Shown here one piece after another: positions 1-7,408 of a stretch of 9,446 bases of DNA; the stretch's first letter is position 1, and each line of letters opens with the position of its first letter. Source of the DNA: Gammaproteobacteria bacterium (GTDB taxonomy: Bacteria; Pseudomonadota; Gammaproteobacteria; BMS3Bbin11); NCBI GenBank assembly GCA_030597275.1, contig JAUVSB010000044.1, positions 1 to 9,446 on the forward strand, in the 5' to 3' direction. Below the pieces are notes generated by a model. The model did not search any database, was not told where the DNA came from, and saw only the letters and a program-made list of their open reading frames with translations. Both the position numbers and the translations under genes were made by a program.

Positions 1-2435
1 AGCTGAAATCCGCAGGGATTAAGGGCAAAAAAGCAGATGATGATCTGACCAATGATGAAAAGATGCTGCTGCTTAAACACCTTAGTGGTAATGCTGAAGC
101 AGAACTGCCTAAGTCGCGCAGCAAGATCACTCTCAATAGAAGAACAACAAGTGAAATTCGCCAGACTTCGCGTACAGGTGGTGCGCATGCGGTACAGGTA
201 GTCGTACGAAAAAAGCGTACCTTTATAAACAAAGGTGTAATCGATGAAGCGCAGCAACAAGAAGAAGAAAAGATAAAACTGCAGAAAGAAAAAGAAGAAA
301 GAATTCAGGCTGAAATCAATGCGGCCAAAGAAGCAGGAATTAAAGCAAAGAAAGCAGCAGAAGAAGCAGAGGCAAAAGAAAAAGCGGATGCTGAAGAGGC
401 AAAAGCTGAGCAGGCACGAAAAGAAAAAGCCGATAAAGCAGCCGTCTCTGCTAAGGCTGATGAACCTAAAAAGAGTGCAGGCCCTCGACCTGGCAGACAG
501 GCGCCAGCTAAAAAAGAGAAATCACGAGATAAAGGTAGTTTTGGAAAAGGGCGTGAACAACTGCATGTTGCAGCAGGCAAAGGTAAACGGCGTAAACCTA
601 AGCGTCGCGGTAAGCAGAAAGTACAAACAAGCATTACTGATCAGCATACGTTTGAAATGCCGACTGAGCCTGTTGTTCATGAAGTAGAGATACCAGAGAC
701 CATTACCGTGGCTGATCTTGCAGCAGCCATGTCAGTAAAGGCTGGAGAAGTTATAAAAGTATTGATGGGCATGGGCATGATGGTAACCATCAACCAGATG
801 CTTGATAGTGATACCGCGACATTGCTGGTCGAGGAAATGGGGCATATCGCAAAGGAAGCTAAAGCAGAAACACCGGAAGATATCGTCTCACAACAGGATG
901 AAGGCGAGCATGAACTAAAAGAACGCTGTGCGATAGTTACCGTTATGGGCCATGTCGATCACGGTAAGACATCGTTGTTGGATTATATTCGGGATACACG
1001 CGTAGCCAGTGGTGAAGCAGGCGGCATCACTCAGCATATTGGTGCCTACCATGTTGAAACGGGGCATGGCGGTATGACCTTCCTTGATACACCTGGTCAT
1101 GAAGCCTTCAGTGCCATGCGTGCTCGTGGAGCGAAAGCTACTGATATTGTTATTATTGTGGTTGCAGCCGACGATGGTGTTAAACCTCAAACCATTGAGG
1201 CGATTCATCACGCACGAACGGCCGATGTTCCTATTATTATTGCTATTAACAAGATAGACAAGGAAGGGGCCGACCCAGAACGGGTAAAATCAGAACTAAG
1301 CTCGCATGATGTGTTTGTTGAGGATTTCGGCGGAGACGTTATGTCTGTTGCTGTTTCTGCACATACAGGCGAAGGTGTTGATACACTGCTGGAAAGTGTC
1401 CTGCTGACATCAGAAATACTTGAATTGAAAGCACCTGTTACCGGGCAAATGAAAGGCATGGTTGTAGAAGCCCGCCTGGATAAAGGACGTGGTCCTGTGG
1501 CAACCCTTCTGGTTCAGTCAGGCACCCTGAATAAGGGTGATATTATTATTGCCGGACAGGAAAGCGGTAAGGTTCGTGCCATACATGATGATACAGGCAA
1601 AACAATCAAGTCAGCTGGCCCATCTATACCAGTAGAAGTATTAGGTCTGTCGGGCGTTCCAACGGCGGGTGATGAAGTCGTTGTTGCACGCGATGAGCGC
1701 ATGGCCCGTGAAATTGCGATGTACCGTAAAAGTAAGGCAAAAGAAGCCAAACTTGCTCGTCAGCAGGCCAGCAAGCTGGAAAATATCTTCCAGAATATGG
1801 AAGACTCGCAGAGTGAGAAGAAAACACTTAATCTGCTGGTGAAGGCTGATGTGCAGGGTTCTGTTGAAGCTCTTAGTCAATCATTAGAAAAAATGTCCTC
1901 CGATGAAGTTAAGGTCAATGTTGTACATGGCATGGTCGGCGGCATTTCCGAATCTGATGTCAATCTCGCATTAGCCTCTCAGGCGATTATCATCGCTTTC
2001 AATGTGCGTGCTGACATGGCTGCCAGAAAGCTAATTGAAAATGAGGGTGTCGAGGTCTATTACTACAAGGTCATCTATGATGCAGTCGATCAGGTAAAAG
2101 CAGCGATTGAAGGTATGTTGTCACCTGAAATAAAAGAAGAAATTACTGGCCTGGCAGAAGTGCGCGATGTATTCATGGTTTCTAAGGTCGGCGCGATTGC
2201 AGGCTGTATGGTTATCGAGGGATCTATCAAACGAAACAACCCGGTTCGGGTATTGCGGGACAATGTTGTTATTTTTGAAGGTAAGCTCGATTCGCTGCGA
2301 CGCTTTAAAGAAGATGCAAATGAGGTCAAGTCGGGTCTGGAATGTGGTATCGGTGTAAAAAATTACAACGACATCAAGGTCGGTGACCAGATCGAAGTGT
2401 TTGAAATCATCGAAACGAAAAGAACTCTTGATTAA
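1..2435 (+). CDS. infB: Translation initiation factor IF-2 (5'-truncated by window edge)
   Basis: IF2 is the GTPase that places initiator fMet-tRNA on the 30S subunit and promotes 50S joining. The reading frame is already open at base 3 and its first codons (LKSAGI...KKADDDLT) match the IF2 N-terminal subdomain, so the ATG at 63 is internal. By comparison with E. coli IF2 about 23 residues are missing, giving a full protein near 830 residues against 890 in E. coli. A Lys/Glu/Ala-rich, probably coiled-coil linker spans about 240-480, followed by a basic stretch to about 620 and a second IF2_N domain at about 690-850. The G domain shows G1 GHVDHGKT (948-971), GGITQHIG, G3 DTPGH (1086-1100), G4 NKID (1248-1259) and a SAHTG G5. 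Domains II-IV follow, ending in the family-typical VGDQIEVFEIIE tail. The shorter linker is the main difference from E. coli. nusA is expected just upstream, outside the window. Confidence 0.98.
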   Translation, partial: LKSAGIKGKKADDDLTNDEKMLLLKHLSGNAEAELPKSRSKITLNRRTTSEIRQTSRTGGAHAVQVVVRKKRTFINKGVIDEAQQQEEEKIKLQKEKEERIQAEINAAKEAGIKAKKAAEEAEAKEKADAEEAKAEQARKEKADKAAVSAKADEPKKSAGPRPGRQAPAKKEKSRDKGSFGKGREQLHVAAGKGKRRKPKRRGKQKVQTSITDQHTFEMPTEPVVHEVEIPETITVADLAAAMSVKAGEVIKVLMGMGMMVTINQMLDSDTATLLVEEMGHIAKEAKAETPEDIVSQQDEGEHELKERCAIVTVMGHVDHGKTSLLDYIRDTRVASGEAGGITQHIGAYHVETGHGGMTFLDTPGHEAFSAMRARGAKATDIVIIVVAADDGVKPQTIEAIHHARTADVPIIIAINKIDKEGADPERVKSELSSHDVFVEDFGGDVMSVAVSAHTGEGVDTLLESVLLTSEILELKAPVTGQMKGMVVEARLDKGRGPVATLLVQSGTLNKGDIIIAGQESGKVRAIHDDTGKTIKSAGPSIPVEVLGLSGVPTAGDEVVVARDERMAREIAMYRKSKAKEAKLARQQASKLENIFQNMEDSQSEKKTLNLLVKADVQGSVEALSQSLEKMSSDEVKVNVVHGMVGGISESDVNLALASQAIIIAFNVRADMAARKLIENEGVEVYYYKVIYDAVDQVKAAIEGMLSPEIKEEITGLAEVRDVFMVSKVGAIAGCMVIEGSIKRNNPVRVLRDNVVIFEGKLDSLRRFKEDANEVKSGLECGIGVKNYNDIKVGDQIEVFEIIETKRTLD

Positions 2436-2446
2436 TACTTGTTGCA

Positions 2447-2815
2447 ATGCCTAGAGATTTTAGCCGTTCCGCTCGCGTATCTGAAGTCATTCAGCGTGAG
2501 GTTGCCAATATTATTCATAAAGGTATGAATGACCCGCGCGCTGCTGCCGTCACTATCACCTATACGAAAATGACCCGGGATATGTCCTCTGCGCGAATTT
2601 ATTTCATTATGCAGGGTGATATGCAGGCAATTAAAGAAACCGAGAAAGTGCTTAATAAGGCAGCTGGTTTTATCCGCCATGAGCTGACGAATAGTGTTGA
2701 TCTTCGTTATATTCCAAAATTACGTTTCGCCTACGATCAATCAATAGAGCGCAGTTTACGTGTGGGTAAGTTAATTGAAGACCTGAAGATAGATGAGGAT
2801 GGTGCAGAAGAGTGA
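2447..2815 (+). CDS. rbfA: 30S ribosome-binding factor RbfA
   Basis: A 122-residue single KH-like-domain protein that binds the immature 30S subunit, helps 16S rRNA 5'-end/helix 1 maturation and is needed for cold adaptation in E. coli. Family hallmarks are the N-terminal R-x-x-R-V-x-E-x-x-Q-x-E pattern (RSARVSEVIQRE), the NDPR motif near residue 28, the MTRDMSSARIYF strand, and the AAGFIRHEL...RYIPKLRF region. E. coli RbfA is 133 residues; this one lacks the longer C-terminal tail. It begins 11 bp after the infB stop. The ATG has no recognisable Shine-Dalgarno sequence, and an in-frame stop immediately upstream (TGA at 2429) leaves no other start, so initiation is probably coupled to termination of infB. 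Its own stop overlaps the truB start. Confidence 0.96.
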   Translation: MPRDFSRSARVSEVIQREVANIIHKGMNDPRAAAVTITYTKMTRDMSSARIYFIMQGDMQAIKETEKVLNKAAGFIRHELTNSVDLRYIPKLRFAYDQSIERSLRVGKLIEDLKIDEDGAEE

Positions 2816-3735
2816 GCAGGCGCTCGCAGAGCCATCTCGACCCTGTAGACGGCATTCTTTTGTATGACAAGGAAGTAGGGCTTTCCTCTAACAGGGCCCT
2901 GCAACAGGTCAAACGTCTGTTAAATGCCAGAAAAGCCGGTCACACCGGCAGTCTCGATCCTCTTGCCAGCGGTTTATTGCCCATTTGTTTTGGTGAGGCA
3001 ACCAAACTCAGCCAGTATCTACTTGATTCTGATAAAAGATACCTGACCATCTTTAAATTAGGTGAAACAACCACTACCGGTGATGGCGAGGGTGAGGTGG
3101 TTGAACGAAGATCCGTTAATGTGTCATTGCAGCAGCTTGAGCAGGCACTGGGAAAATTTTCTGGTGTTATTGAACAGGTGCCGCCAATGTATTCAGCATT
3201 GAAGAAGGATGGCCAGCCATTGTACAAGCTTGCCAGGCAGGGTATTGAAGTCGAACGAAAACCCCGTACGGTTGAAATCTTTGATTTAAAACTTATCTCT
3301 TTTGATGGCCAGTCAGTTGAGCTGGATGTTCGTTGTTCTAAGGGTTTTTATATTCGCAGTCTTGCCGTTGACCTGGGTGAAGAACTTGGCTGTGGTGCGC
3401 ACGTTACAATGTTGAGACGAACAGCTGTGGGTAAATTCAATATCGAAGATGCTATTGCCATTGAAGATTTGTCTGCCATGGATAATCAGCAACAACTCGA
3501 ACAATTGCTGCCTTTAGATGCAGGAATAGATTCAATGCAGTCTGTCAGCCTGTCAGATGATGCGTCTTACTACTTTTGTCAGGGTCAGGTAGTTCGTACT
3601 GCTGATGATGCGGAAGAGGGTCTGGTACGCGTTTATATTGAAGATGGCACCTTTATCGGCATAGGCGAGGCAGTCTCTGGACGAAGAATAAAGCCTAAAA
3701 GATTGCTGAATACAAATAAAGACAGGTATCAATAG
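2812..3735 (+). CDS. truB: tRNA pseudouridine(55) synthase TruB
   Basis: TruB isomerises U55 in the T loop of elongator tRNAs to pseudouridine and also acts as a tRNA chaperone. The 307-residue protein (E. coli 314) shows the catalytic motif GHTGSLDPLASG with the nucleophile Asp49, the conserved GEATKLSQYLLDSDKRY segment, the PPMYSALKKDG motif, the CSKGFYIRSLA motif with the conserved Arg, and LGCGAHV. A C-terminal PUA-like domain ends in FIGIGEA...IKPKRLL. The start is GTG within GTGA, overlapping the rbfA stop by 4 bp, which indicates translational coupling. No ATG occurs upstream of the conserved DPVDGILLYDK segment. The following 193-bp spacer has no canonical terminator, so read-through into rpsO-pnp is likely. 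Confidence 0.97.
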   Translation: MSRRSQSHLDPVDGILLYDKEVGLSSNRALQQVKRLLNARKAGHTGSLDPLASGLLPICFGEATKLSQYLLDSDKRYLTIFKLGETTTTGDGEGEVVERRSVNVSLQQLEQALGKFSGVIEQVPPMYSALKKDGQPLYKLARQGIEVERKPRTVEIFDLKLISFDGQSVELDVRCSKGFYIRSLAVDLGEELGCGAHVTMLRRTAVGKFNIEDAIAIEDLSAMDNQQQLEQLLPLDAGIDSMQSVSLSDDASYYFCQGQVVRTADDAEEGLVRVYIEDGTFIGIGEAVSGRRIKPKRLLNTNKDRYQ

Positions 3736-3766
3736 ATATATTAATCTAATTAAATCAATAGGTAGC

Positions 3767-3840
3767 TGCTGTTATCTAAACTGCTTTTTAAATTATATCT
3801 GCCTTAATCCGGTTGATATCCGGGTTTAAGCTAAACAGCA
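3767..3840 (+). other. Structured truB-rpsO spacer element
   Basis: Bases 3767-3773 (TGCTGTT) can pair with 3834-3840 (AACAGCA), enclosing an internal hairpin at 3803-3830. In that hairpin CTTAATCCGG faces CCGGGTTTAAG across a 7-base loop, giving 10 pairs with one bulged T and one G.U. No T-run follows the stem, so it does not look like a Rho-independent terminator. It lies upstream of the predicted rpsO promoter and would exist only in RNA reading through from truB. It may be a processing or stability element. Pairing is seen by eye only; function is unknown. Confidence 0.35.
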
Positions 3841-3849
3841 ATATTAGTA

Positions 3850-3878
3850 TTGAGGAATATGCGGTACGCAGGTAGAAT
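3850..3878 (+). promoter_or_regulatory. Predicted sigma70-type promoter for rpsO-pnp
   Basis: A -35-like TTGAGG (3850-3855) and a -10 TAGAAT (3873-3878, 5 of 6 consensus bases) are separated by exactly 17 bases. Transcription would begin near 3885, giving an rpsO leader of about 44 nt. A separate rpsO promoter downstream of truB is also known in E. coli. The site is predicted from sequence only. Confidence 0.6.
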
Positions 3879-3904
3879 ACGCGGGTTTTATTGATCGTAA
3901 CTTG

Positions 3905-3937
3905 CAAGGATAATCCAGAGAGGAAAAAATGGCCTTG
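3905..3937 (+). promoter_or_regulatory. Candidate S15 autoregulatory leader (RBS-enclosing pairing)
   Basis: CAAGG (3905-3909) is complementary to CCTTG (3933-3937) in codons 2-3 of rpsO. The pairing would enclose the strong Shine-Dalgarno AGAGAGGA (3917-3924) and the ATG. In E. coli, S15 represses its own synthesis by trapping the ribosome at a leader pseudoknot, and other bacteria use unrelated leader folds. The stem is only 5 bp, so the assignment is tentative. Confidence 0.3.
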
Positions 3938-4198
3938 AATGCAGAAGTAAAGGCGAAGATTGTTGAAGACTATCAGACCGATGGTAAAGATACAGGTTCG
4001 CCAGAAGTACAGGTAGCCCTTATGACCGCACGGATCACAGATCTAACCGGCCACTTCAAGGAGCACATCCATGATCATCATTCACGACAGGGTCTGTTGC
4101 GTCTGGTAAGCAAGCGTCGCAAGCTGCTTGATTATCTTAAAAGTCGTGATTCAGAGCGTTATCGTAATTTGATCTCACGCCTGGGTCTGCGTAAATAG
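3929..4198 (+). CDS. rpsO: 30S ribosomal protein S15
   Basis: S15 is a primary 16S rRNA-binding protein that contacts the central-domain three-way junction (helices 20-22) and takes part in the 30S-50S bridge B4. The protein is 89 residues, the standard bacterial length, and is collinear with E. coli S15. It includes the DTGSPEVQVALMTARI segment, the DHHSRQGLLRLVSKRRKLLDYLK core whose His, Ser and Arg residues contact rRNA, and the C-terminal RYRNLISRLGLRK. The ATG has a clear AGAGAGGA ribosome-binding site five bases upstream. It sits between truB and pnp as in other gammaproteobacteria and has its own predicted promoter. The 50-bp gap to pnp has no terminator, so the two genes are probably co-transcribed. 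Confidence 0.98.
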   Translation: MALNAEVKAKIVEDYQTDGKDTGSPEVQVALMTARITDLTGHFKEHIHDHHSRQGLLRLVSKRRKLLDYLKSRDSERYRNLISRLGLRK

Positions 4199-4219
4199 TC
4201 TCAGGTTTTAATAAGTCAG

Positions 4220-4234
4220 TCGGACATCGTTCGA
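4220..4234 (+). promoter_or_regulatory. Short hairpin just upstream of the pnp ribosome-binding site
   Basis: TCGGAC (4220-4225) and GTTCGA (4229-4234) form a six-pair stem (one G.U) around a three-base loop, ending three bases before the pnp Shine-Dalgarno GAGGG (4238-4242). It is much smaller than the long RNase III-cleaved stem-loop in the E. coli pnp leader. It may tune pnp translation or protect the rpsO 3' end, but it could also be chance. Confidence 0.3.
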
Positions 4235-4248
4235 GTAGAGGGTGTATT

Positions 4249-6345
4249 TTGAAAAAGGTAAGTAAGTCATTTCAGTACGGTGAGCACACCGTCACGTTAG
4301 AAACAGGTGAAATTGCACGTCAGGCAGATGCTGCAATTATGGCAAGCATGGACGACACCGTCGTTATGGTCACAGTAGTAGGTGCCAAAAGTGCTCGTCC
4401 CGGTCAGGATTTCTTTCCTTTAACAGTCGACTTTCAGGAAAAAGTTTATGCTGCGGGTCGTATTCCCGGTGGTTTTTTCCGTCGCGAAGGTCGTCCTTCA
4501 GAAAAAGAGATTTTAATCTGTCGCCTGATCGATCGTCCTATGCGTCCTTTGTTTCCAAAGGGGTATGTCAATGAAGTACAGATTATCTGTACTGTCATGT
4601 CAATCAACCCAGATGTTGACCCTGATGTCGTTGCTATGCTTGGCACCTCCGCAGCACTGGCTATTTCTGGTTTACCCTTTAACGGCCCGGTAGGCTGTTC
4701 ACGCGTTGGTTATATCAATGGTGAATATGTACTTAACCCTGGCGCCGAGGCCCTTAAAGAGTCTGATCTTGACCTGGTTGTAGCCGGTACAGAAAGTGCT
4801 GTGCTGATGGTTGAATCAGAAGCAAAGGTATTATCTGAAGAAGTCATGCTCGGCGCTGTGATGTTCGGCCATGAACAGTCACAGATAGCCATCAATGCAA
4901 TCCGTGAACTGGCAGCAGAAGTCAATACCACGCCACGCGAATGGGTCGCCGCTGAGAAAGACGAATCATTAGCAGAAAAAGTCGCTGCAGTTGGCACCAT
5001 AGGGTTTGAAGAAGCCTATAGCACAGCGGAAAAAATGTCTCGTCAGGATAAATGTTCTGCAGTACGCAGCGAGATTATGGATGAGATTTCTACCTTTGAG
5101 TCTACTCCGGAAGAAGTTGAACAAATCTCCGGCGCCATTAAAGGACTGGAAAAATCAATTGTCCGCGGCCGCATCCTCGGTGGCCAGCCACGTATTGATG
5201 GTCGTGACACCCGTACTATCCGTCCTATAACAATTCGTACAGGTGTTTTACCCCGTGCCCATGGCTCGGCCCTGTTTACACGTGGAGAGACCCAGGCACT
5301 GGTTGTAACAACACTGGGAACTGAGCGTGATGCCCAGATTATCGATGCACTGGAAGGCAGCTACCGCGATCCATTCATGCTGCATTACAATTTCCCACCA
5401 TTCTCTGTTGGTGAAACCGGGCGTGCAGGTAGTCCAAAACGTCGTGAAATTGGCCATGGTAAATTAGCCAAGCGTTCTGTGGCAGCTGTTGTACCGACCC
5501 TGGAAGAATTCCCTTATGTAATTCGCGTTGTTTCCGAGATCACTGAAAGTAACGGTTCCAGCTCTATGGCTTCAGTCTGTGGTGCCTCACTGGCGATGAT
5601 GGATGCCGGTGTAAAAACCAAAGCGCCTGTGGCCGGTGTTGCAATGGGCCTGATCAAGGACGGTGATAAATTTGCTGTACTGTCAGATATCCTTGGCGAC
5701 GAAGATCATCTTGGTGATATGGACTTCAAAGTAGCGGGCACCACCGAAGGTGTGACCGCGCTGCAGATGGATATCAAGATTGAAGGCATTACGCAGGAAA
5801 TCATGGAAATTGCTCTGAGTCAGGCCAAAGTAGGTCGTGAGCATATCCTTGCTGAAATGGCCAAAGTCATTGATGCTCCACGTGAAGAAATGTCTGACTA
5901 TGCACCACGCATCATTACTCTGAAGATACCAACTGACAAGATTCGTGACGTAATTGGTAAGGGTGGTGCAACAATCCGCTCTATCTCTGAAGAAACAGGC
6001 GCAACTGTAGATATTCAGGACGATGGCACAGTTAAGATTGCTTCAACTGATAATGCAGCAGGCCAGGAAGCGAAGAAACGCATTGAACAGATTACAGCTG
6101 ATGTTGAAGTCGGCACTATCTACGAAGGCAAGGTAGCCAAGCTGATGGACTTCGGTGCATTTGTAACCATTCTTCCTGGTAAAGATGGTCTGGTACATAT
6201 CTCACAGATCTCTCACGAACGTGTAGAGAAAGTCAGTGACAAACTGTCAGAAGGTGATGTCATCAAGGTGAAAGTCCTTGAGGTTGATCGTCAGGGGCGT
6301 ATTCGCCTGAGTATGAAAGCAATTAGCGATGAAGATGCAGCCTGA
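4249..6345 (+). CDS. pnp: Polyribonucleotide nucleotidyltransferase (PNPase), TTG start
   Basis: PNPase degrades RNA 3'-to-5' by phosphorolysis, releasing nucleoside diphosphates, as a trimer that can join the RNA degradosome. The 698-residue protein (E. coli 711) has an RNase PH domain 1 with the FFRR loop (residues 76-79), an all-alpha linker domain, and RNase PH domain 2 with phosphate-site SNGSSS (434-439) and the catalytic aspartate cluster LGDEDHLGDMD (Asp484, 486, 490, 492). A KH domain with GKGG (570-573) and an S1 domain (about 621-690) follow. The start is TTG, as in E. coli pnp, supported by GAGGG six bases upstream and by family homology beginning a few residues in. The tail after S1 is only a few acidic/Ala residues, shorter than in E. 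coli. A terminator follows the TGA stop. Confidence 0.97.
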   Translation: MKKVSKSFQYGEHTVTLETGEIARQADAAIMASMDDTVVMVTVVGAKSARPGQDFFPLTVDFQEKVYAAGRIPGGFFRREGRPSEKEILICRLIDRPMRPLFPKGYVNEVQIICTVMSINPDVDPDVVAMLGTSAALAISGLPFNGPVGCSRVGYINGEYVLNPGAEALKESDLDLVVAGTESAVLMVESEAKVLSEEVMLGAVMFGHEQSQIAINAIRELAAEVNTTPREWVAAEKDESLAEKVAAVGTIGFEEAYSTAEKMSRQDKCSAVRSEIMDEISTFESTPEEVEQISGAIKGLEKSIVRGRILGGQPRIDGRDTRTIRPITIRTGVLPRAHGSALFTRGETQALVVTTLGTERDAQIIDALEGSYRDPFMLHYNFPPFSVGETGRAGSPKRREIGHGKLAKRSVAAVVPTLEEFPYVIRVVSEITESNGSSSMASVCGASLAMMDAGVKTKAPVAGVAMGLIKDGDKFAVLSDILGDEDHLGDMDFKVAGTTEGVTALQMDIKIEGITQEIMEIALSQAKVGREHILAEMAKVIDAPREEMSDYAPRIITLKIPTDKIRDVIGKGGATIRSISEETGATVDIQDDGTVKIASTDNAAGQEAKKRIEQITADVEVGTIYEGKVAKLMDFGAFVTILPGKDGLVHISQISHERVEKVSDKLSEGDVIKVKVLEVDRQGRIRLSMKAISDEDAA

Positions 6346-6372
6346 TTGTTGATCAGTATGTAAAGTTTTTGC

Positions 6373-6397
6373 AAAAGGGCCGTAAGGCCCTTTTTTT
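6373..6397 (+). terminator. Rho-independent terminator of the infB-pnp cluster, probably bidirectional
   Basis: AAAAGGGCC and GGCCCTTTT form a perfect nine-pair stem around a GTAA tetraloop, followed by an unbroken T tract to 6397. It begins 27 bases after the pnp stop. On the opposite strand the same stem is followed by only four T residues, so it could also stop the converging hydrolase transcript. That gene's TAA stop (6396-6398) overlaps the T tract. Confidence 0.93.
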
Positions 6398-7352
6398 ATA
6401 GCTGCTGTCTCAAAAATTCAGCAATACGCGTTTCAATCCAATAACTGCTGCCGGTAAAAGATGGCTGATAAAAACCAACATGACCACCATTTTGACTGAG
6501 CTCAAGTTTGACTAAACAAGATTCATCAGTAATGTTTGGAATTGCACTGCTATTCATAAATGGATCATCTAGCGCATGCAGCAAAAGTGTTGGTATCCGA
6601 ATTTTATCCAGATGTGAGTAGCTACTTGCCCGGCGGTAGTAATCGTCAGCATCTTTATAGCCATGTAAAGGGGCGGTGACCCGATCATCAAAATCATATA
6701 AGCTGTTTATGCACTGTATATCAGTGATATTAAATTTCATGTTACCCCGCTGTATTTTTAGCAAAACCTTGCTCTTCAAGCTGCTTAACAGGCGCCAGCG
6801 ATAGAGACTGCTGAAGAAGTCTTTGCTATCGAGAGTGCTGGACGCGATAGCGAGATGGTAGGGTACTGAAATGGCGATAGCGGCATTTAGTGGGTTTTGT
6901 TTGCCCGTTTCTGCGCACCACTTTAGCAGGGCGTTGCCGCCCAGGGAGAAGCCGATAGCGTATAGGGCTGAATCAGGGTGGCGTTTACTTAAAAAAGTGA
7001 TAATTTCGTCAAGGTCATCTGTTGCACCTGAATGGTAGCTTCTTTGTAGTCGGTTTAATTCACCACTACAGCCACGAAAATTTATCGCTGCACAGCACCA
7101 GCCCTGTTGGCTGAGTACATTGACCAGGCCTTGTATGTACGGAGAGTTCGAGCTGCCCTCCAATCCATGGAACAGTATGGCTACTGGTGCATCACTTTTA
7201 CATTCGCCGCACCAGTCTATGTCGATAAAATCGCCATCCTCCAGTTCTATGCGTTCCCGTGAATAGGGAGGTTTAGGTACGCTGCGAAAGAATGCAGGCC
7301 AGATGGTCTGAAAATGTGGATTACGAAACAGCCATGCCGTTTCAAAGGGCAT
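6396..7352 (-). CDS. yheT: YheT-family alpha/beta hydrolase
   Basis: A 318-residue alpha/beta-fold hydrolase of the YheT/EMB8/ABHD1-3 group, probably a cytoplasmic esterase or lipase-like enzyme; the natural substrate is not established for bacterial members. Family signatures are NPHFQTIWP near the N-terminus, ELEDGDFIDIDW, the oxyanion-hole HGLEGSSNSPY (62-72), NFRGCSGELNR and YHSGATDDL. The nucleophile elbow is GFSLGGN with Ser136. HALDDPFM supplies the likely acid (Asp262/263), and GGHVGF supplies His291. No signal peptide or membrane segment is evident. The ATG lacks a clear ribosome-binding site, and no better in-frame start is visible close upstream. It lies 56 bp downstream of dksA on the same strand with no obvious promoter between, so it may depend on dksA transcription. 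Its 3' end converges with pnp. Confidence 0.9.
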   Translation of the reverse strand: MPFETAWLFRNPHFQTIWPAFFRSVPKPPYSRERIELEDGDFIDIDWCGECKSDAPVAILFHGLEGSSNSPYIQGLVNVLSQQGWCCAAINFRGCSGELNRLQRSYHSGATDDLDEIITFLSKRHPDSALYAIGFSLGGNALLKWCAETGKQNPLNAAIAISVPYHLAIASSTLDSKDFFSSLYRWRLLSSLKSKVLLKIQRGNMKFNITDIQCINSLYDFDDRVTAPLHGYKDADDYYRRASSYSHLDKIRIPTLLLHALDDPFMNSSAIPNITDESCLVKLELSQNGGHVGFYQPSFTGSSYWIETRIAEFLRQQL

Positions 7353-7381
7353 GGTGTTTTGTTGCTGAGTGAATATTGGGT

Positions 7382-7404
7382 CAAACAGAAGTATGCTCTG
7401 TTTG
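7382..7404 (-). repeat. Inverted repeat/hairpin between dksA and the hydrolase gene
   Basis: CAAACAGA (7382-7389) and TCTGTTTG (7397-7404) are a perfect 8-bp inverted repeat around a 7-base loop, starting five bases past the dksA stop codon on the minus strand. No T-run follows in either direction, so it is not a typical Rho-independent terminator. It may act as an attenuator, a 3'-end stabiliser for dksA mRNA, or a protein-binding site. Confidence 0.5.
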
Positions 7405-7408
7405 GGGA

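Noticed and set aside
63..65. ATG at 63 as the infB start
   Set aside because: The frame is open upstream and encodes conserved IF2 N-terminal sequence, so the true start lies before the window.
305..687. Open frames on both strands over the infB linker (109 aa minus, 122 aa plus)
   Set aside because: They are shadows of the Lys/Glu/Ala-rich, purine-biased IF2 linker; they have low-complexity composition, no ribosome-binding sites and no recognisable domains.
3803..3830. Hairpin after truB as a Rho-independent terminator
   Set aside because: No T-run follows the stem (next bases are CTAAACAGC), so it lacks the defining feature.
4169..4197. Possible pnp promoter TTGATC-N17-TAAATA at the end of rpsO
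   Set aside because: The -10 matches only 3 of 6 consensus bases and lies within conserved coding sequence; too weak to annotate.
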